Assembly (NCBI RefSeq): GCF_003933245.1
Contig: NZ_QUSX01000001.1
Span: 806,001-870,000 of the forward strand
Direction of reading: 5' to 3'
DNA: 64,000 nt
From: Maribacter algicola
GTDB taxonomy: Bacteria > Bacteroidota > Bacteroidia > Flavobacteriales > Flavobacteriaceae
In this document: piece by piece, positions 43,990 through 53,940 of the stretch
How the letters are laid out: the number at the start of each line of letters is the position of its first letter
Numbering within the stretch: position 1 is the stretch's first letter
Notes under the pieces: generated by a model
Told to the model about the DNA's origin: nothing
Databases searched by the model: none
The model's input: the letters and a program-made list of their open reading frames with translations, nothing else
Translations under genes and position numbers: made by a program

Positions 43990-46900
43990 GTGAAAAGATT
44001 TGGCTTTTATTTTTTATTGCTGATTGGCTTTCAGCTGGGCATGGCACAGGACCTATTTTTTCAACATTATGGCCTTGATGAGGGTTTGTCGCAACAGACC
44101 ATAAGGTGCATTTCCAAAACCAGTGATGGATTTCTATGGCTAGGTACGCAGGATGGCCTTAACAGGTTTGATGGTAAAAACTTTAAAGTCTACCAACACA
44201 ATGAAAATGATCCGCGCTCCCTTTCGGGGAATTTCATCAATCGGCTTGTAGAAAGCGAAGATGGAACCTTGTGGATCGCTACCGGCGGCAAAGGCGTCTG
44301 TTATTATCATCCGGATACGGATACCTTCCAAAAAGCTCCTCTGGAAGATGGGAACTACATCACATTGGCATTGGACAATGACGGAAATGTTTATACAAAT
44401 TCCGCACAAACAGGATTAACGGTACTCAAAAGAGAGCATAATTTTGCTCCCGAGTATTTTTCGGCCCTTGAAAAAATCATCACCGCCATAGCGATCAAAG
44501 GGAACACGATTTTGCTGGGAACAAAATCGGGACACCTTTTAATGGGTATGGTGGACAAGCTGGACCAATTAACGATTGCCAAGACCACGTATCCCGGAAG
44601 TATTGAAGAAATTGTCCCTTATGAAAACGAATGGCTGCTGGGAACCTCTCGTGGACTTTATCTGTTCAACGAGGCACTGGACACCACGACCTATCTGAAC
44701 ATTGCCGAGCATGACCCAACTTCCAAGGAGGTCTTTTTTATCGAATCCATTTACAACACACAAAACCAACTCTATCTAGGGACGGACAACGGATTTTTTA
44801 TTCTGGAAGGTTTGGATAGGGAATCGGGCAGATTTGCTTCGGGCAAGGTTTACAAGGGCGACCTAGAAGATACGAATACAATCACCAGCAACCGGGTTTA
44901 TGATGTATTGGTACAGAATGACCTCATTTATATCGGAACCAATAATCTGGACATCGCCTCTGAAGGTCTAAACGTCTTTAAGACCGTCAATCCCGATACC
45001 AAGCCGGCATTGACCAACAACTACGTCTTTTCCATTTTAAAGGATACCGATTATTTATTTGTTGGTACTCGGAAAGGAATTAATTGTATTGACCAAAGCG
45101 GCGTTGTACATGTAATTTCCAAAGAGAGTACCCAACAACAACTTGCATATGATGTCATTAGGGGAATGGCCAAGGATGACCATAACAACCTTTGGGTAGC
45201 GACTACCAAGGGTGTTTCGGTAATTTCCCTAAACGATTTCAACCCCCAAAAACCAAAGGTCATTTCATTCTTTTTTGATGAAACAGATCCAAAATCCCTG
45301 AGCAATGACAATACAAGGAGCATTTATAAAGACCCACAAGGAACGATGTGGGTATGCACCTATGGCGGCGGACTAAACCGTTTTACGGGCGACCTGAGCC
45401 AAAACATAATCACTTTTGAAAGGTATGGTATGCTGAACGGGGAAAGGTCCATAAGTTCAGATTTTGTCTACAACATAGTTCAGGACCAAAAAAACCGCTA
45501 TTGGATAAGCTCCGAAAATGGCCTTAACCAAATGATCTTTAAAGAGAAGGATTATCAAGTACCCCTTTTCAAGACATACTTCGCCAATGGAAAGGAAGGG
45601 GAATTGAAAAACAATAGCGTTCTGAACACTTTTTTGGATTCTGATGGAACACTATGGGTAACCACCCAAAGCGGAATCGACAAATACGATGAACAGACAG
45701 ATTCATTTATCCATTACGGAAAAGAGGAAGGATTGGGCAACGATTATGTGTATAACATTTTGGAGGATGCTGATGGCAAATTATGGATGAGCACAAACAA
45801 CGGATTGTTCCGTTTTGACAAGAAAAATGAAAAGTTCATCCATTTTACCGTCAAGGACGGGCTGCAAAGTTCTGAATTCAACCTAGGAGCCCATTTTAAT
45901 GACCAAACGAACAACGTTCTTTATTTTGGGGGAATCAATGGGTTCAATTCCTTTTATCCGCGCAACGTACATCTACTGGACTGGCAGGGAAATCTTTCCT
46001 TGACCTCCCTTAAAATAAAGGATAGGGAAGTGAACCCAATTACTCATCCACAGGTTTTGGACCTTGGTTTTAGCAAGGCGAAAAGAATAACCTTGGACCA
46101 TGACTCCTTCCCCTGCTACATCCAGTTCACTGATTTTGATTACCGCCCCAACAAAAACACCCAATACCATTATTCCTTGGATGATAGGGAATGGAACGCC
46201 CTGGCATACAGCAATGAACTTCAATTGCTTCAATTGCCCAAAGGAAAGCACACCTTGAAAATACAGGGCAGTTCCAGGGACGGTTTTTGGCAGAAGGACC
46301 CATTGGAACTGGAAATCGCAGTTATCCCTCCTTGGTACAACAGCAACCTTGCCTATTGCCTTTATGCCTTGCTACTATTGGGAACCGGCTATACGATGTA
46401 TCGTTTTCGTTTGCGCCAAAAAATGGCGTTCCAAGAGGCAAAACGACTTAAGGAACTTGACGATATCAAATCCAGACTCATCACGAACATCACCCACGAA
46501 TTTAGAACGCCACTAACCGTAATCCTTGGTTATTTGAATACCTTGAACTATGAATTTGCAGGGCGTCCAAAAATGAAACTTCCGCTCAATGCCATTGAAC
46601 AAAACAGTAAAAATCTTTTAAAATTGGTGAACGAAATGCTTGATTTGGCCAAATTGGAAACTGGCAACCTAACGCTGAACATGACCCCCTTAAACTTGGC
46701 GGCGTTTACCCATTATATAGTTCAAAGTTTTTCCAGTCTCGCCCAAAAAAACAATATCCAACTTAAATTTTTTAAGGCCGATGATTCCATTGTAGCAAAA
46801 GTGGACTCCGAAAAAATGCGACAAATATTGTACAACCTGATAAGCAACGCCCTTAAGTTTTCTGAGCAGGGAAGTACGGTAAAAATATTGGTGGCCACAG

Positions 46901-47994
46901 AAGGCGATTGGGCGACCGTTACGATACAAGATCAGGGCATGGGCATTCCTAAAGACGAACTGCCCCATATTTTTGACCGGTTCTATCGATCGCCCAAAAC
47001 CTCCACAACTACCTCCGGAACGGGGATAGGACTTTCCCTGACCAAAGAGTTGATACACCTCATGGACGGTACAATTGAAGTGGATTCCATTGAGAATATC
47101 GGCACGACCTTCAAAGTAAAACTGCCCCTTTCAAACCTTTCCCCAATAACGAAGGGTTATAATTCTGAAGAAAACCAAAACACGGTTTCCGGACAAATGG
47201 GTCAAGATGCCCAAAGGGAAAAAGAAATCGGCAAAGTAAAAAACGCCCATACGGTTTTGGTTGTTGAGGACAATACCGATATATCCGCCTACATAGCATC
47301 TACCCTGGATTCCCATTACCAACTTCTTTTCGCCTACAATGGACAAGAGGGACTTGAAATGGCAAAAAGGGAAATCCCCGATATCATTCTTACCGATGTG
47401 ATGATGCCGCTTATGGACGGGTATGAAATGACAAAAAGGCTTCAGGAAGATGCAGTAACCGATCATATTCCAATCATCATGCTGACCGCGAAGTCCATGG
47501 GGGAGGACGTACTCGATGGTTTAAAAAGCGGTGCCGATGCCTATCTGGCAAAACCCTTTAACGAAGCGGAACTAAAGCTTAGAATTTCAAACCTGATAGA
47601 TAAAAGAAATCGGTTACAGACCAAATACCAAAAGACCGTCCTGAATCCGTCAAAAAAGTCCTCTGCAAAATCCGACAGGAACCAACGGTTTTTGAACAAG
47701 GCCATTGAACTGATCCAGAACAATCTGGACAATGCCCAATATGATAGCGAGCAGTTGGCCAAAGATATGGCCATGAGCGACTCCCAACTTTACCGAAAGC
47801 TTAAGGCGATTACGGATAGAAGTACCGCTATATTCATACGCCATGTACGTTTGGAAAAGGCCAAGGAACTGCTCCAAAATTCTGACAAAACGGTTGCCGA
47901 GGTTGCTTTTGAAACAGGGTTCAACGACCCCAATTGGTTCAGTAAAGCCTTCCGGGAAGAGTTTGGGCAAAGTCCTAGTCAATTTCGCAACTAA
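43990..47994 (+). CDS. Hybrid two-component regulator (Reg_prop sensor, His kinase, REC, AraC HTH)
   Basis: 1334 residues from a GTG start at 43990; a signal peptide follows (FGFYFLLLIGFQLGMAQ). Residues about 20-690 hold Reg_prop propeller repeats (GFLWLGTQDGLNRFDGKNF, GTLWIATGGKGVCYY, GKLWMSTNNGLFRFD), then a Y_Y_Y domain to about 780. One membrane helix lies near 785-805 (NLAYCLYALLLLGTGYTMY). In the cytoplasm: HisKA with phosphorylated His836 (ITHEFRTPLTVI), HATPase with FYRSPKTSTTTSGTGIGLSL, REC with Asp1136 (IILTDVMMPLMDG), and an AraC helix-turn-helix at the end (ETGFNDPNWFSKAFREEFGQ). Such proteins usually sense glycan fragments and switch on degradation clusters, but here no susC/susD or enzyme genes sit near it. 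Confidence 0.94.
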   Translation: MKRFGFYFLLLIGFQLGMAQDLFFQHYGLDEGLSQQTIRCISKTSDGFLWLGTQDGLNRFDGKNFKVYQHNENDPRSLSGNFINRLVESEDGTLWIATGGKGVCYYHPDTDTFQKAPLEDGNYITLALDNDGNVYTNSAQTGLTVLKREHNFAPEYFSALEKIITAIAIKGNTILLGTKSGHLLMGMVDKLDQLTIAKTTYPGSIEEIVPYENEWLLGTSRGLYLFNEALDTTTYLNIAEHDPTSKEVFFIESIYNTQNQLYLGTDNGFFILEGLDRESGRFASGKVYKGDLEDTNTITSNRVYDVLVQNDLIYIGTNNLDIASEGLNVFKTVNPDTKPALTNNYVFSILKDTDYLFVGTRKGINCIDQSGVVHVISKESTQQQLAYDVIRGMAKDDHNNLWVATTKGVSVISLNDFNPQKPKVISFFFDETDPKSLSNDNTRSIYKDPQGTMWVCTYGGGLNRFTGDLSQNIITFERYGMLNGERSISSDFVYNIVQDQKNRYWISSENGLNQMIFKEKDYQVPLFKTYFANGKEGELKNNSVLNTFLDSDGTLWVTTQSGIDKYDEQTDSFIHYGKEEGLGNDYVYNILEDADGKLWMSTNNGLFRFDKKNEKFIHFTVKDGLQSSEFNLGAHFNDQTNNVLYFGGINGFNSFYPRNVHLLDWQGNLSLTSLKIKDREVNPITHPQVLDLGFSKAKRITLDHDSFPCYIQFTDFDYRPNKNTQYHYSLDDREWNALAYSNELQLLQLPKGKHTLKIQGSSRDGFWQKDPLELEIAVIPPWYNSNLAYCLYALLLLGTGYTMYRFRLRQKMAFQEAKRLKELDDIKSRLITNITHEFRTPLTVILGYLNTLNYEFAGRPKMKLPLNAIEQNSKNLLKLVNEMLDLAKLETGNLTLNMTPLNLAAFTHYIVQSFSSLAQKNNIQLKFFKADDSIVAKVDSEKMRQILYNLISNALKFSEQGSTVKILVATEGDWATVTIQDQGMGIPKDELPHIFDRFYRSPKTSTTTSGTGIGLSLTKELIHLMDGTIEVDSIENIGTTFKVKLPLSNLSPITKGYNSEENQNTVSGQMGQDAQREKEIGKVKNAHTVLVVEDNTDISAYIASTLDSHYQLLFAYNGQEGLEMAKREIPDIILTDVMMPLMDGYEMTKRLQEDAVTDHIPIIMLTAKSMGEDVLDGLKSGADAYLAKPFNEAELKLRISNLIDKRNRLQTKYQKTVLNPSKKSSAKSDRNQRFLNKAIELIQNNLDNAQYDSEQLAKDMAMSDSQLYRKLKAITDRSTAIFIRHVRLEKAKELLQNSDKTVAEVAFETGFNDPNWFSKAFREEFGQSPSQFRN

Positions 47995-48148
47995 CTACAT
48001 ATAAGGTGTTTACGATATTTTTTTGCAAAAATACTACCCATGATATTTTGGTGATCGCACAAATAATCGTTCCATTTGCCAAAATAGCCAAGAAGGAATG
48101 CACGACTGTTCCTGATATTTGACCTGAACCAAATAAATAAAAGAAAAA

Positions 48149-48346
48149 ATGAAAACTTCAAGTGTATTGATCGTGCTACTTCTTATGAATTCCGGTTTCT
48201 TGGCAGGGGTGCTAGGAACGCAACTTCTGGGCTTTCTAAACCCCTATATAGTAGGAGGGGCGGAACTCTTTTTGGGTATAGCCTATTATGCGCATACGGT
48301 CATTAGGGATGTACGTAACTGCTTTGACGTGGATTTCAAATTATAA
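48149..48346 (+). CDS. Small membrane protein, unknown
   Basis: 65 residues. Two hydrophobic segments are seen: SSVLIVLLLMNSGFLAGVLG (about 4-23) and PYIVGGAELFLGIAYYAH (about 32-49), with a charged end VIRDVRNCFDVDFKL. I do not recognise a family. It follows the hybrid regulator by 154 nt and precedes mfd by 208 nt. It could be a real small protein or a chance ORF; the purine-rich AAATAAAAGAAAAA before the ATG and the two clean helices favour real. Confidence 0.5.
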   Translation: MKTSSVLIVLLLMNSGFLAGVLGTQLLGFLNPYIVGGAELFLGIAYYAHTVIRDVRNCFDVDFKL

Positions 48347-48507
48347 GTTACCTTGGTAAGGTAATGATTTGATTGAATCATCTGGGAGCTACTGGATCAA
48401 GGCTCAAAAGAGCTTTGGAATCCTAAAATTCGCTTTCCAAATTTTTGGTGAAAACAAAGTGTGCACTTTAAATCATGAAATGGGTTAAAAAATGTCATTG
48501 GAAAAAA

Positions 48508-48538
48508 TTGTATGATAAGCCTTTCGGGGTTACTTTTG
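48508..48538 (+). promoter_or_regulatory. Promoter for mfd
   Basis: TTG (48508-48510), a 20-nt spacer, then TACTTTTG (48531-48538) is a full match to the Bacteroidota promoter pattern. It places the start of transcription near 48545, which supports the TTG start codon of mfd at 48555 and a very short leader. Confidence 0.65.
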
Positions 48539-48554
48539 CCGCAAATTTCTTGGA

Positions 48555-51500
48555 TTGACCAAATCATCCATAGCAGGCTATTTTCAACAGTCTCCCCAAC
48601 TCGGGAAACTGCAGGAGGCTATTTCCCAAGTTCAAGATTCCGGTGCAATTGAAAACCCAAGAATTGGCCTAAAAGGATTGGCAGGTTCTGCACTGTCTTT
48701 TGTTTTAGCTGAAATTTTCCAAAAGCAGGACAAACCATTTTTGGCCATCTTCAACGACAAGGAGGAGGCCGCCTATTTTTTAAATGACCTGGAACGGATC
48801 ATTGGTGAGGATCATGTCCTGTTTTATCCGGGAAGTTACAGAAGACCCTATCAAATTGAGGAAACGGACAATGCTAATGTGCTCTTAAGGGCCGAAGTCC
48901 TGAACCGCATCAACTCCCGAAAAAAACCGGCCTTTATTGTTAGCTACCCCGATGCACTTTTCGAAAAGGTAGTGACGCGCAAGGAACTGGACAAGAATAC
49001 CCTTAAAATGAAGTTGGGCGATTCCTTGTCCCTCGATTTTTTGAACGAGATTCTGTTCGAATATCAATTCAAGCGGGTAGATTTTGTGACCGAGCCAGGA
49101 GAGTTCTCAGTCCGAGGGGGTATCGTGGATGTCTATTCCTTCTCCAATGATGAACCGTACCGCATTGAATTTTTTGGAGACGAGATCGATAGCATAAGGA
49201 CCTTTGATGTGGAAACACAACTATCCAATGCCAAGATCAAGAGCATTACCATAATACCCAACATGGCCAACAAGTTCCTCACGGAACAACGACAATCCTT
49301 TCTAACCTATATTGCGGCGAGTACACTGGTGTACAGCAAGAACACCGATTTACTTTTTGGTCGCCTCAACGACCTTTTCGAAAAAGCCAAGGAAGCCTTC
49401 TCAAAACTTTCGGAAGACATAAAACACGCCACTCCGGCAGAGCTTTTTTTGAGCGGCACAGCTTTCAAGGAGCAATTACAAAATTTTCTGGTTCTGAATG
49501 CCGATGGCGCCCAAAAGGACCAAAACCATTTTGAGTTCAGCACAAAACCGCAACCCTCTTTCAATAAAAAATTCGACCTATTGATTGAAAACCTCAACGA
49601 TTACAGGGAAAAAGGCTATACCAATTATATTTTTTGTGCTAGCGAACAGCAATCCAAAAGGTTTCAGGACATATTTGAGGAAATAAACGAAAAGGTACAT
49701 TACCAGACCTTGGTTTTTCCTTTATACCAAGGATTTGTGGACGATGACCTAAAACTGGTCTGTTATACGGACCACCAAATCTTTGAGCGGTACCATAAAT
49801 TCCATATCAAGAACGGCTATTCCAAAAAACAGTCCATCACCCTAAAGGAACTCAACAAATTGGAGATTGGGGATTATGTGACCCATATTGACCACGGTAT
49901 CGGAAAATTTGGGGGACTGCAAAAAATAGATGTGGAGGGCAAAAAACAGGAGGCCATAAAGCTGATGTACGGTGAACGTGATATCCTTTATGTAAGCATC
50001 CACTCCCTACACAAAATTTCCAAATTCAACGGTAAGGACGGGGCCGTTCCCAAAATATACAAATTAGGTTCCGGAGCCTGGAAAAAAATCAAGGACAAAA
50101 CCAAAAACCGGGTCAAGAAAATTGCCTTTGACTTGATCAAGGTATATGCGAAGAGACGCTTGGAAAAAGGATTCCAATACGCGCCGGACAGTTATTTGCA
50201 GAACGAATTGGAGGCTTCCTTTATTTATGAGGACACTCCAGACCAAAGCACGGCTACGGAGGACGTTAAAAAGGACATGGAAAGCGAACGCCCCATGGAC
50301 CGTTTGATCTGCGGCGATGTAGGTTTTGGAAAAACCGAAGTGGCCATACGGGCCGCTTTCAAGGCAGTTGACAATGGCAAACAGGTAGCCGTCTTGGTCC
50401 CTACCACCATTTTGGCCTTCCAACACCACCGTACGTTTTCAGAACGATTGAAGGATATGCCCGTTTCGGTCGATTATCTAAACCGATTCAGAACCGCCAA
50501 GGAAAAAAAAGAGACACTAGAGAATTTAGCCTCCGGAAAGGTGGACATTATAATCGGCACACATCAACTCGTGAACAAAAATGTACAATTCAAGGACCTG
50601 GGACTGTTGATCGTGGACGAGGAACAGAAATTTGGCGTATCTGTAAAGGACAAGTTAAAATCCATCAAGGAAAATGTGGATGTGCTCACCTTAACGGCCA
50701 CCCCTATTCCTAGGACCTTGCAATTCAGTTTGATGGCGGCACGCGATCTATCGGTCATCAATACAGCGCCGCCCAACCGCTATCCCATTGAAAGTCAGGT
50801 AATCCGTTTTAACGAAGAGACCGTTAGGGATGCCATTAGCTATGAAATAGAGCGTGGCGGTCAGGTATTCTTCATCCATAACAGGATTGAAAACATAAAA
50901 GAGGTAGCCGGAATGATCCAACGTTTGGTTCCCGATGCCAAAGTGGGCATAGGCCATGGCCAAATGGATGGCAAAAAGCTGGAAACCCTCATGCTGGGCT
51001 TTATGAACGGTGAGTTTGACGTGCTCGTTTCAACGACCATTGTTGAGAGCGGTCTGGACGTTACCAATGCCAATACCATCTTTATCAACAATGCGAACAA
51101 TTTTGGACTGAGCGACCTTCACCAGATGCGCGGTCGTGTGGGGCGAGGCAATAAAAAAGCCTTTTGCTATTTCATTACCCCACCATACGAGGTAATGACC
51201 ACGGATGCCCGAAAACGCATCGAAGCCTTGGAACAATTCACGGATTTGGGCAGTGGTTTCAATATTGCCATGAAGGATTTGGAAATACGTGGAGCCGGTG
51301 ACTTATTAGGTGGTGAGCAAAGTGGCTTTATCAACGAAATCGGTTTTGAAACCTATCAAAAAATATTGGCGGAAGCCATTGAGGAATTGAAGGAGAACGA
51401 GTTCAAGGAGCTGTATGACGAAGTGGACGGTCCGCACGAAAAAATCTATGTGAAGGAAACGCAAATAGATTCGGATTTTGAACTTTTGTTCCCAGATGAT

Positions 51501-51962
51501 TATATCAATAACATTACGGAACGGCTAACGCTGTATACCGACCTGAACCAGATAGAGGACGAGGAAGGACTGAAAAACTTTGAAAAGCAATTGATAGACC
51601 GCTTTGGGGAACTTCCCCCACAGGCAGAGGATCTATTGAATTCCGTGCGGATTAAATGGATTGCCAACAGCATCGGGCTTGAAAAAATAGTTATGAAACA
51701 TGGGAAGATGATCGGTTATTTTATCAGTGATCAACAATCAGATTTCTACCAATCCCAGAATTTTACAAGGGTATTACAATACGTACAATCCAACCACCAA
51801 AAATGTAGGATAAAGGAAAAGCAGACCCGTAACGGGCTTCGTTTGCTCTTGACTTTTGACGGAATTACCAGCGTGGATAAGGCCTTACAAGCGATTTTAC
51901 CTTTTGATAGAAGCCCTAAAAATGAAAATACCCCAGAAATTGATAGGCAAAAAAGGGGTTAA
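48555..51962 (+). CDS. mfd: Transcription-repair coupling factor
   Basis: 1135 residues from a TTG at 48555, supported by the promoter just upstream. UvrB-homology modules lie at the N-terminus (about 1-340; VLFYPGSYRRPYQIEETD, FSVRGGIVDVYSF). The RNA polymerase-interacting domain begins LEIGDYVTHIDHGIGKFGGL near residue 435. The translocase follows: Walker A RLICGDVGFGKTEVAIRAA, LIVDEEQKFGVS, TLTATPIPRTLQFS, VSTTIVESGLDVTNAN and HQMRGRVGRGNKK. The C-terminal TRCF domain ends the protein. It removes RNA polymerase stalled at DNA damage and recruits UvrA for nucleotide excision repair. Confidence 0.97.
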   Translation: MTKSSIAGYFQQSPQLGKLQEAISQVQDSGAIENPRIGLKGLAGSALSFVLAEIFQKQDKPFLAIFNDKEEAAYFLNDLERIIGEDHVLFYPGSYRRPYQIEETDNANVLLRAEVLNRINSRKKPAFIVSYPDALFEKVVTRKELDKNTLKMKLGDSLSLDFLNEILFEYQFKRVDFVTEPGEFSVRGGIVDVYSFSNDEPYRIEFFGDEIDSIRTFDVETQLSNAKIKSITIIPNMANKFLTEQRQSFLTYIAASTLVYSKNTDLLFGRLNDLFEKAKEAFSKLSEDIKHATPAELFLSGTAFKEQLQNFLVLNADGAQKDQNHFEFSTKPQPSFNKKFDLLIENLNDYREKGYTNYIFCASEQQSKRFQDIFEEINEKVHYQTLVFPLYQGFVDDDLKLVCYTDHQIFERYHKFHIKNGYSKKQSITLKELNKLEIGDYVTHIDHGIGKFGGLQKIDVEGKKQEAIKLMYGERDILYVSIHSLHKISKFNGKDGAVPKIYKLGSGAWKKIKDKTKNRVKKIAFDLIKVYAKRRLEKGFQYAPDSYLQNELEASFIYEDTPDQSTATEDVKKDMESERPMDRLICGDVGFGKTEVAIRAAFKAVDNGKQVAVLVPTTILAFQHHRTFSERLKDMPVSVDYLNRFRTAKEKKETLENLASGKVDIIIGTHQLVNKNVQFKDLGLLIVDEEQKFGVSVKDKLKSIKENVDVLTLTATPIPRTLQFSLMAARDLSVINTAPPNRYPIESQVIRFNEETVRDAISYEIERGGQVFFIHNRIENIKEVAGMIQRLVPDAKVGIGHGQMDGKKLETLMLGFMNGEFDVLVSTTIVESGLDVTNANTIFINNANNFGLSDLHQMRGRVGRGNKKAFCYFITPPYEVMTTDARKRIEALEQFTDLGSGFNIAMKDLEIRGAGDLLGGEQSGFINEIGFETYQKILAEAIEELKENEFKELYDEVDGPHEKIYVKETQIDSDFELLFPDDYINNITERLTLYTDLNQIEDEEGLKNFEKQLIDRFGELPPQAEDLLNSVRIKWIANSIGLEKIVMKHGKMIGYFISDQQSDFYQSQNFTRVLQYVQSNHQKCRIKEKQTRNGLRLLLTFDGITSVDKALQAILPFDRSPKNENTPEIDRQKRG

Positions 51963-52069
51963 TCCAAAAATTATTACTTTCAACAGATTTGAAGTGTTAG
52001 AAGCAAAAGATTGAAATATCTTCGCAAAGTTTCATAAAATCATAAATTACCACGGACAAGTTCTTGCCT

Positions 52070-52402
52070 ATGAATTTTGAAATATCGGAAAAACTGGCCA
52101 TAGTAAAGGTGATTGACGCCTTAATCCATGCTGATGGTATTGTGCATAATGGAGAAATCCACGCCTTTGGAAAGTTGATGAAGATTTTGGATTTTGACGC
52201 CAACTTTTTGATTCAAGCGCGTTTCCTGGAAACGGAACAGAGTATCTCCATGGTCAGGAATTTTTCACAAGAGAAAAAAGATATGTTGGAAAACCTCATG
52301 GCAGAAATGGCAAAGGCCGATGGTTTTGTACATCAAAAGGAAATCGATATGATGGAAAACGTCTTATCAGCTATCAAATTGCAGATGCATTCCAGTGTTT
52401 AA
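52070..52402 (+). CDS. TerB-like protein
   Basis: 110 residues from the ATG at 52070 (MNFEISEKLAIVKVIDALI); the frame opens at a TTG at 52064, two codons earlier. Helical with two acid-rich turns that resemble the TerB fold: ALIHADGIVHNGEIHAFGKL and AEMAKADGFVHQKEIDMMEN, each with an AD-G-x-V-x-x-x-E pattern. It is a second, shorter relative of the TerB protein at 37341. Function unknown. It follows mfd by 107 nt on the same strand. Confidence 0.75.
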   Translation: MNFEISEKLAIVKVIDALIHADGIVHNGEIHAFGKLMKILDFDANFLIQARFLETEQSISMVRNFSQEKKDMLENLMAEMAKADGFVHQKEIDMMENVLSAIKLQMHSSV

Positions 52403-52616
52403 ATGGACCATTAAATAGTGCATTCCCATTGCCTACACATATAATTGGAAGGGAATTTTTAATCGACCGTTCCATATATGCTTTCACTTAGATTTTACCC
52501 CAAAAATCCTTAGCGCTACAAATTTGAATCGTAATTAACCTAGTATTAGATTCAATTTCAATTATCTTTAGCTGCTTCCTTATGTAATTCATTTATAAAC
52601 AACTCAAAAAGTAGTT

Positions 52617-53924
52617 ATGAAGAAGCTATTCAAGTCTTTTCCAAAACGAATGGTAATTAGTCTATGTCTACTGCTATTTGTATCAATATCCTGTAAAAAA
52701 GAGGTAAAACAATTGGAGAAAGAGACCCCTAAAACAAAGGTGGTCACTGAGTCGACAAAAAACAGGATAGATTCTACGCTGCGGTCCTTTGTGGAATCTG
52801 AAAATATCGCTGGTATATCGGCCTTAATTTTTGAGAATGGCCAAGAAGTGTATTACAATGATTTTGGTTATGCCGATAAGGAAGCCCAAAAACCTATGGA
52901 ACGAAACACGATCGTCCAAATATATTCCATGACCAAACCCATTACCGGAACGGCCCTCATGACACTATATGAAGATGGCAAATTTGAATTGGACGACCCC
53001 ATATCAAAATATGCCCCGGAATTTTCCAATATGGAAGTCTATACCGGAGTGGATTCAAAGGGAAATATCATCACGGAACCCCTGGATCGGCCGGTAACCA
53101 TAAGGGACGTAACCAGGCACACTGCTGGGTTTCCCAACAGACCAGATATTCCAGGCTTGAGCGAATTATTGGAACAAAAAAACATTTACGATCGTGAGAC
53201 TACGCTAAGTGATTTAGCGGAAAAATTAGGCGACATCCCACTTTGGTTCCAACCGGGCACCCAATGGGAGTATGGGCCAAGTGTGGATGTACAGGCCCTT
53301 TTGGTGGAACGGATTTCTGGGGTTCCATATGGGGAATATGTACGGAACAATGTACTGGACCCGCTTGGAATGCAGGAAACACGCTATTTTATTCCCGAAG
53401 GAGATCGGGAAAGGTTTGCAAAACTCTATATTAGAACTGGCGAAGGTGCCTTGGTGCAAGATTCCGTCACCTACAGTAATTACACCCAGCGATGGCCGCT
53501 AACAAGAGGGGGTTCCGGTCTTACCTCAACCTTGGACGATTATATGAAGTTTGCCCAGATGTTGGTAAATTATGGTAGTCTTGATTCTGTTGAAATATTA
53601 AAACCGGAAACGGTAAAACTAATGGCCACCAACCAGTTGGCCGATAGCATCACCGAAAGATCCTGGTTGCCTTCCAAAGGACAGGTAGGGTTTGGAATCG
53701 ATTTTGCCGTTAGGGTAGCCCCACCGATAGACGCTGCCGAAAATCATGGTATGGTAGGCGAGTTTTATTGGGATGGTGCGGCCAGCACACTTTTTTGGGT
53801 GGATCCTGTAAATAAATTGACGGCCGTCATGTTTGTCCAATTGTTCCCCTATGACCAAATAGGGTTACACAAAAAATTCAGGGATGCCGTATATGGCCCC
53901 TATAAAAGTGAAGATGCCAAATAA
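52617..53924 (+). CDS. Lipoprotein serine hydrolase (beta-lactamase/class C-like family)
   Basis: 435 residues. The lipoprotein signal ends LLLFVSISC with the acylated Cys at 26. The penicillin-recognising fold has the SxxK motif IYSMTKPITGTAL (Ser104, Lys107), the second-motif tyrosine in WEYGPSVDVQALLVE, and a GMVGEFYWDGAASTLFWVDP end, typical of EstB/AmpC-like family S12 relatives. Likely acts in the periplasm or on the surface on an ester or D-amino acid peptide; true beta-lactamase activity is not implied. It is followed 16 nt later by the thioredoxin gene. Confidence 0.9.
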   Translation: MKKLFKSFPKRMVISLCLLLFVSISCKKEVKQLEKETPKTKVVTESTKNRIDSTLRSFVESENIAGISALIFENGQEVYYNDFGYADKEAQKPMERNTIVQIYSMTKPITGTALMTLYEDGKFELDDPISKYAPEFSNMEVYTGVDSKGNIITEPLDRPVTIRDVTRHTAGFPNRPDIPGLSELLEQKNIYDRETTLSDLAEKLGDIPLWFQPGTQWEYGPSVDVQALLVERISGVPYGEYVRNNVLDPLGMQETRYFIPEGDRERFAKLYIRTGEGALVQDSVTYSNYTQRWPLTRGGSGLTSTLDDYMKFAQMLVNYGSLDSVEILKPETVKLMATNQLADSITERSWLPSKGQVGFGIDFAVRVAPPIDAAENHGMVGEFYWDGAASTLFWVDPVNKLTAVMFVQLFPYDQIGLHKKFRDAVYGPYKSEDAK

Positions 53925-53940
53925 ATAAAGAAATTTAAAG

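Noticed and set aside
52617..53924. Beta-lactamase giving antibiotic resistance
   Set aside because: The fold and SxxK motif are those of broad serine hydrolase/esterase relatives; there is no evidence for resistance.
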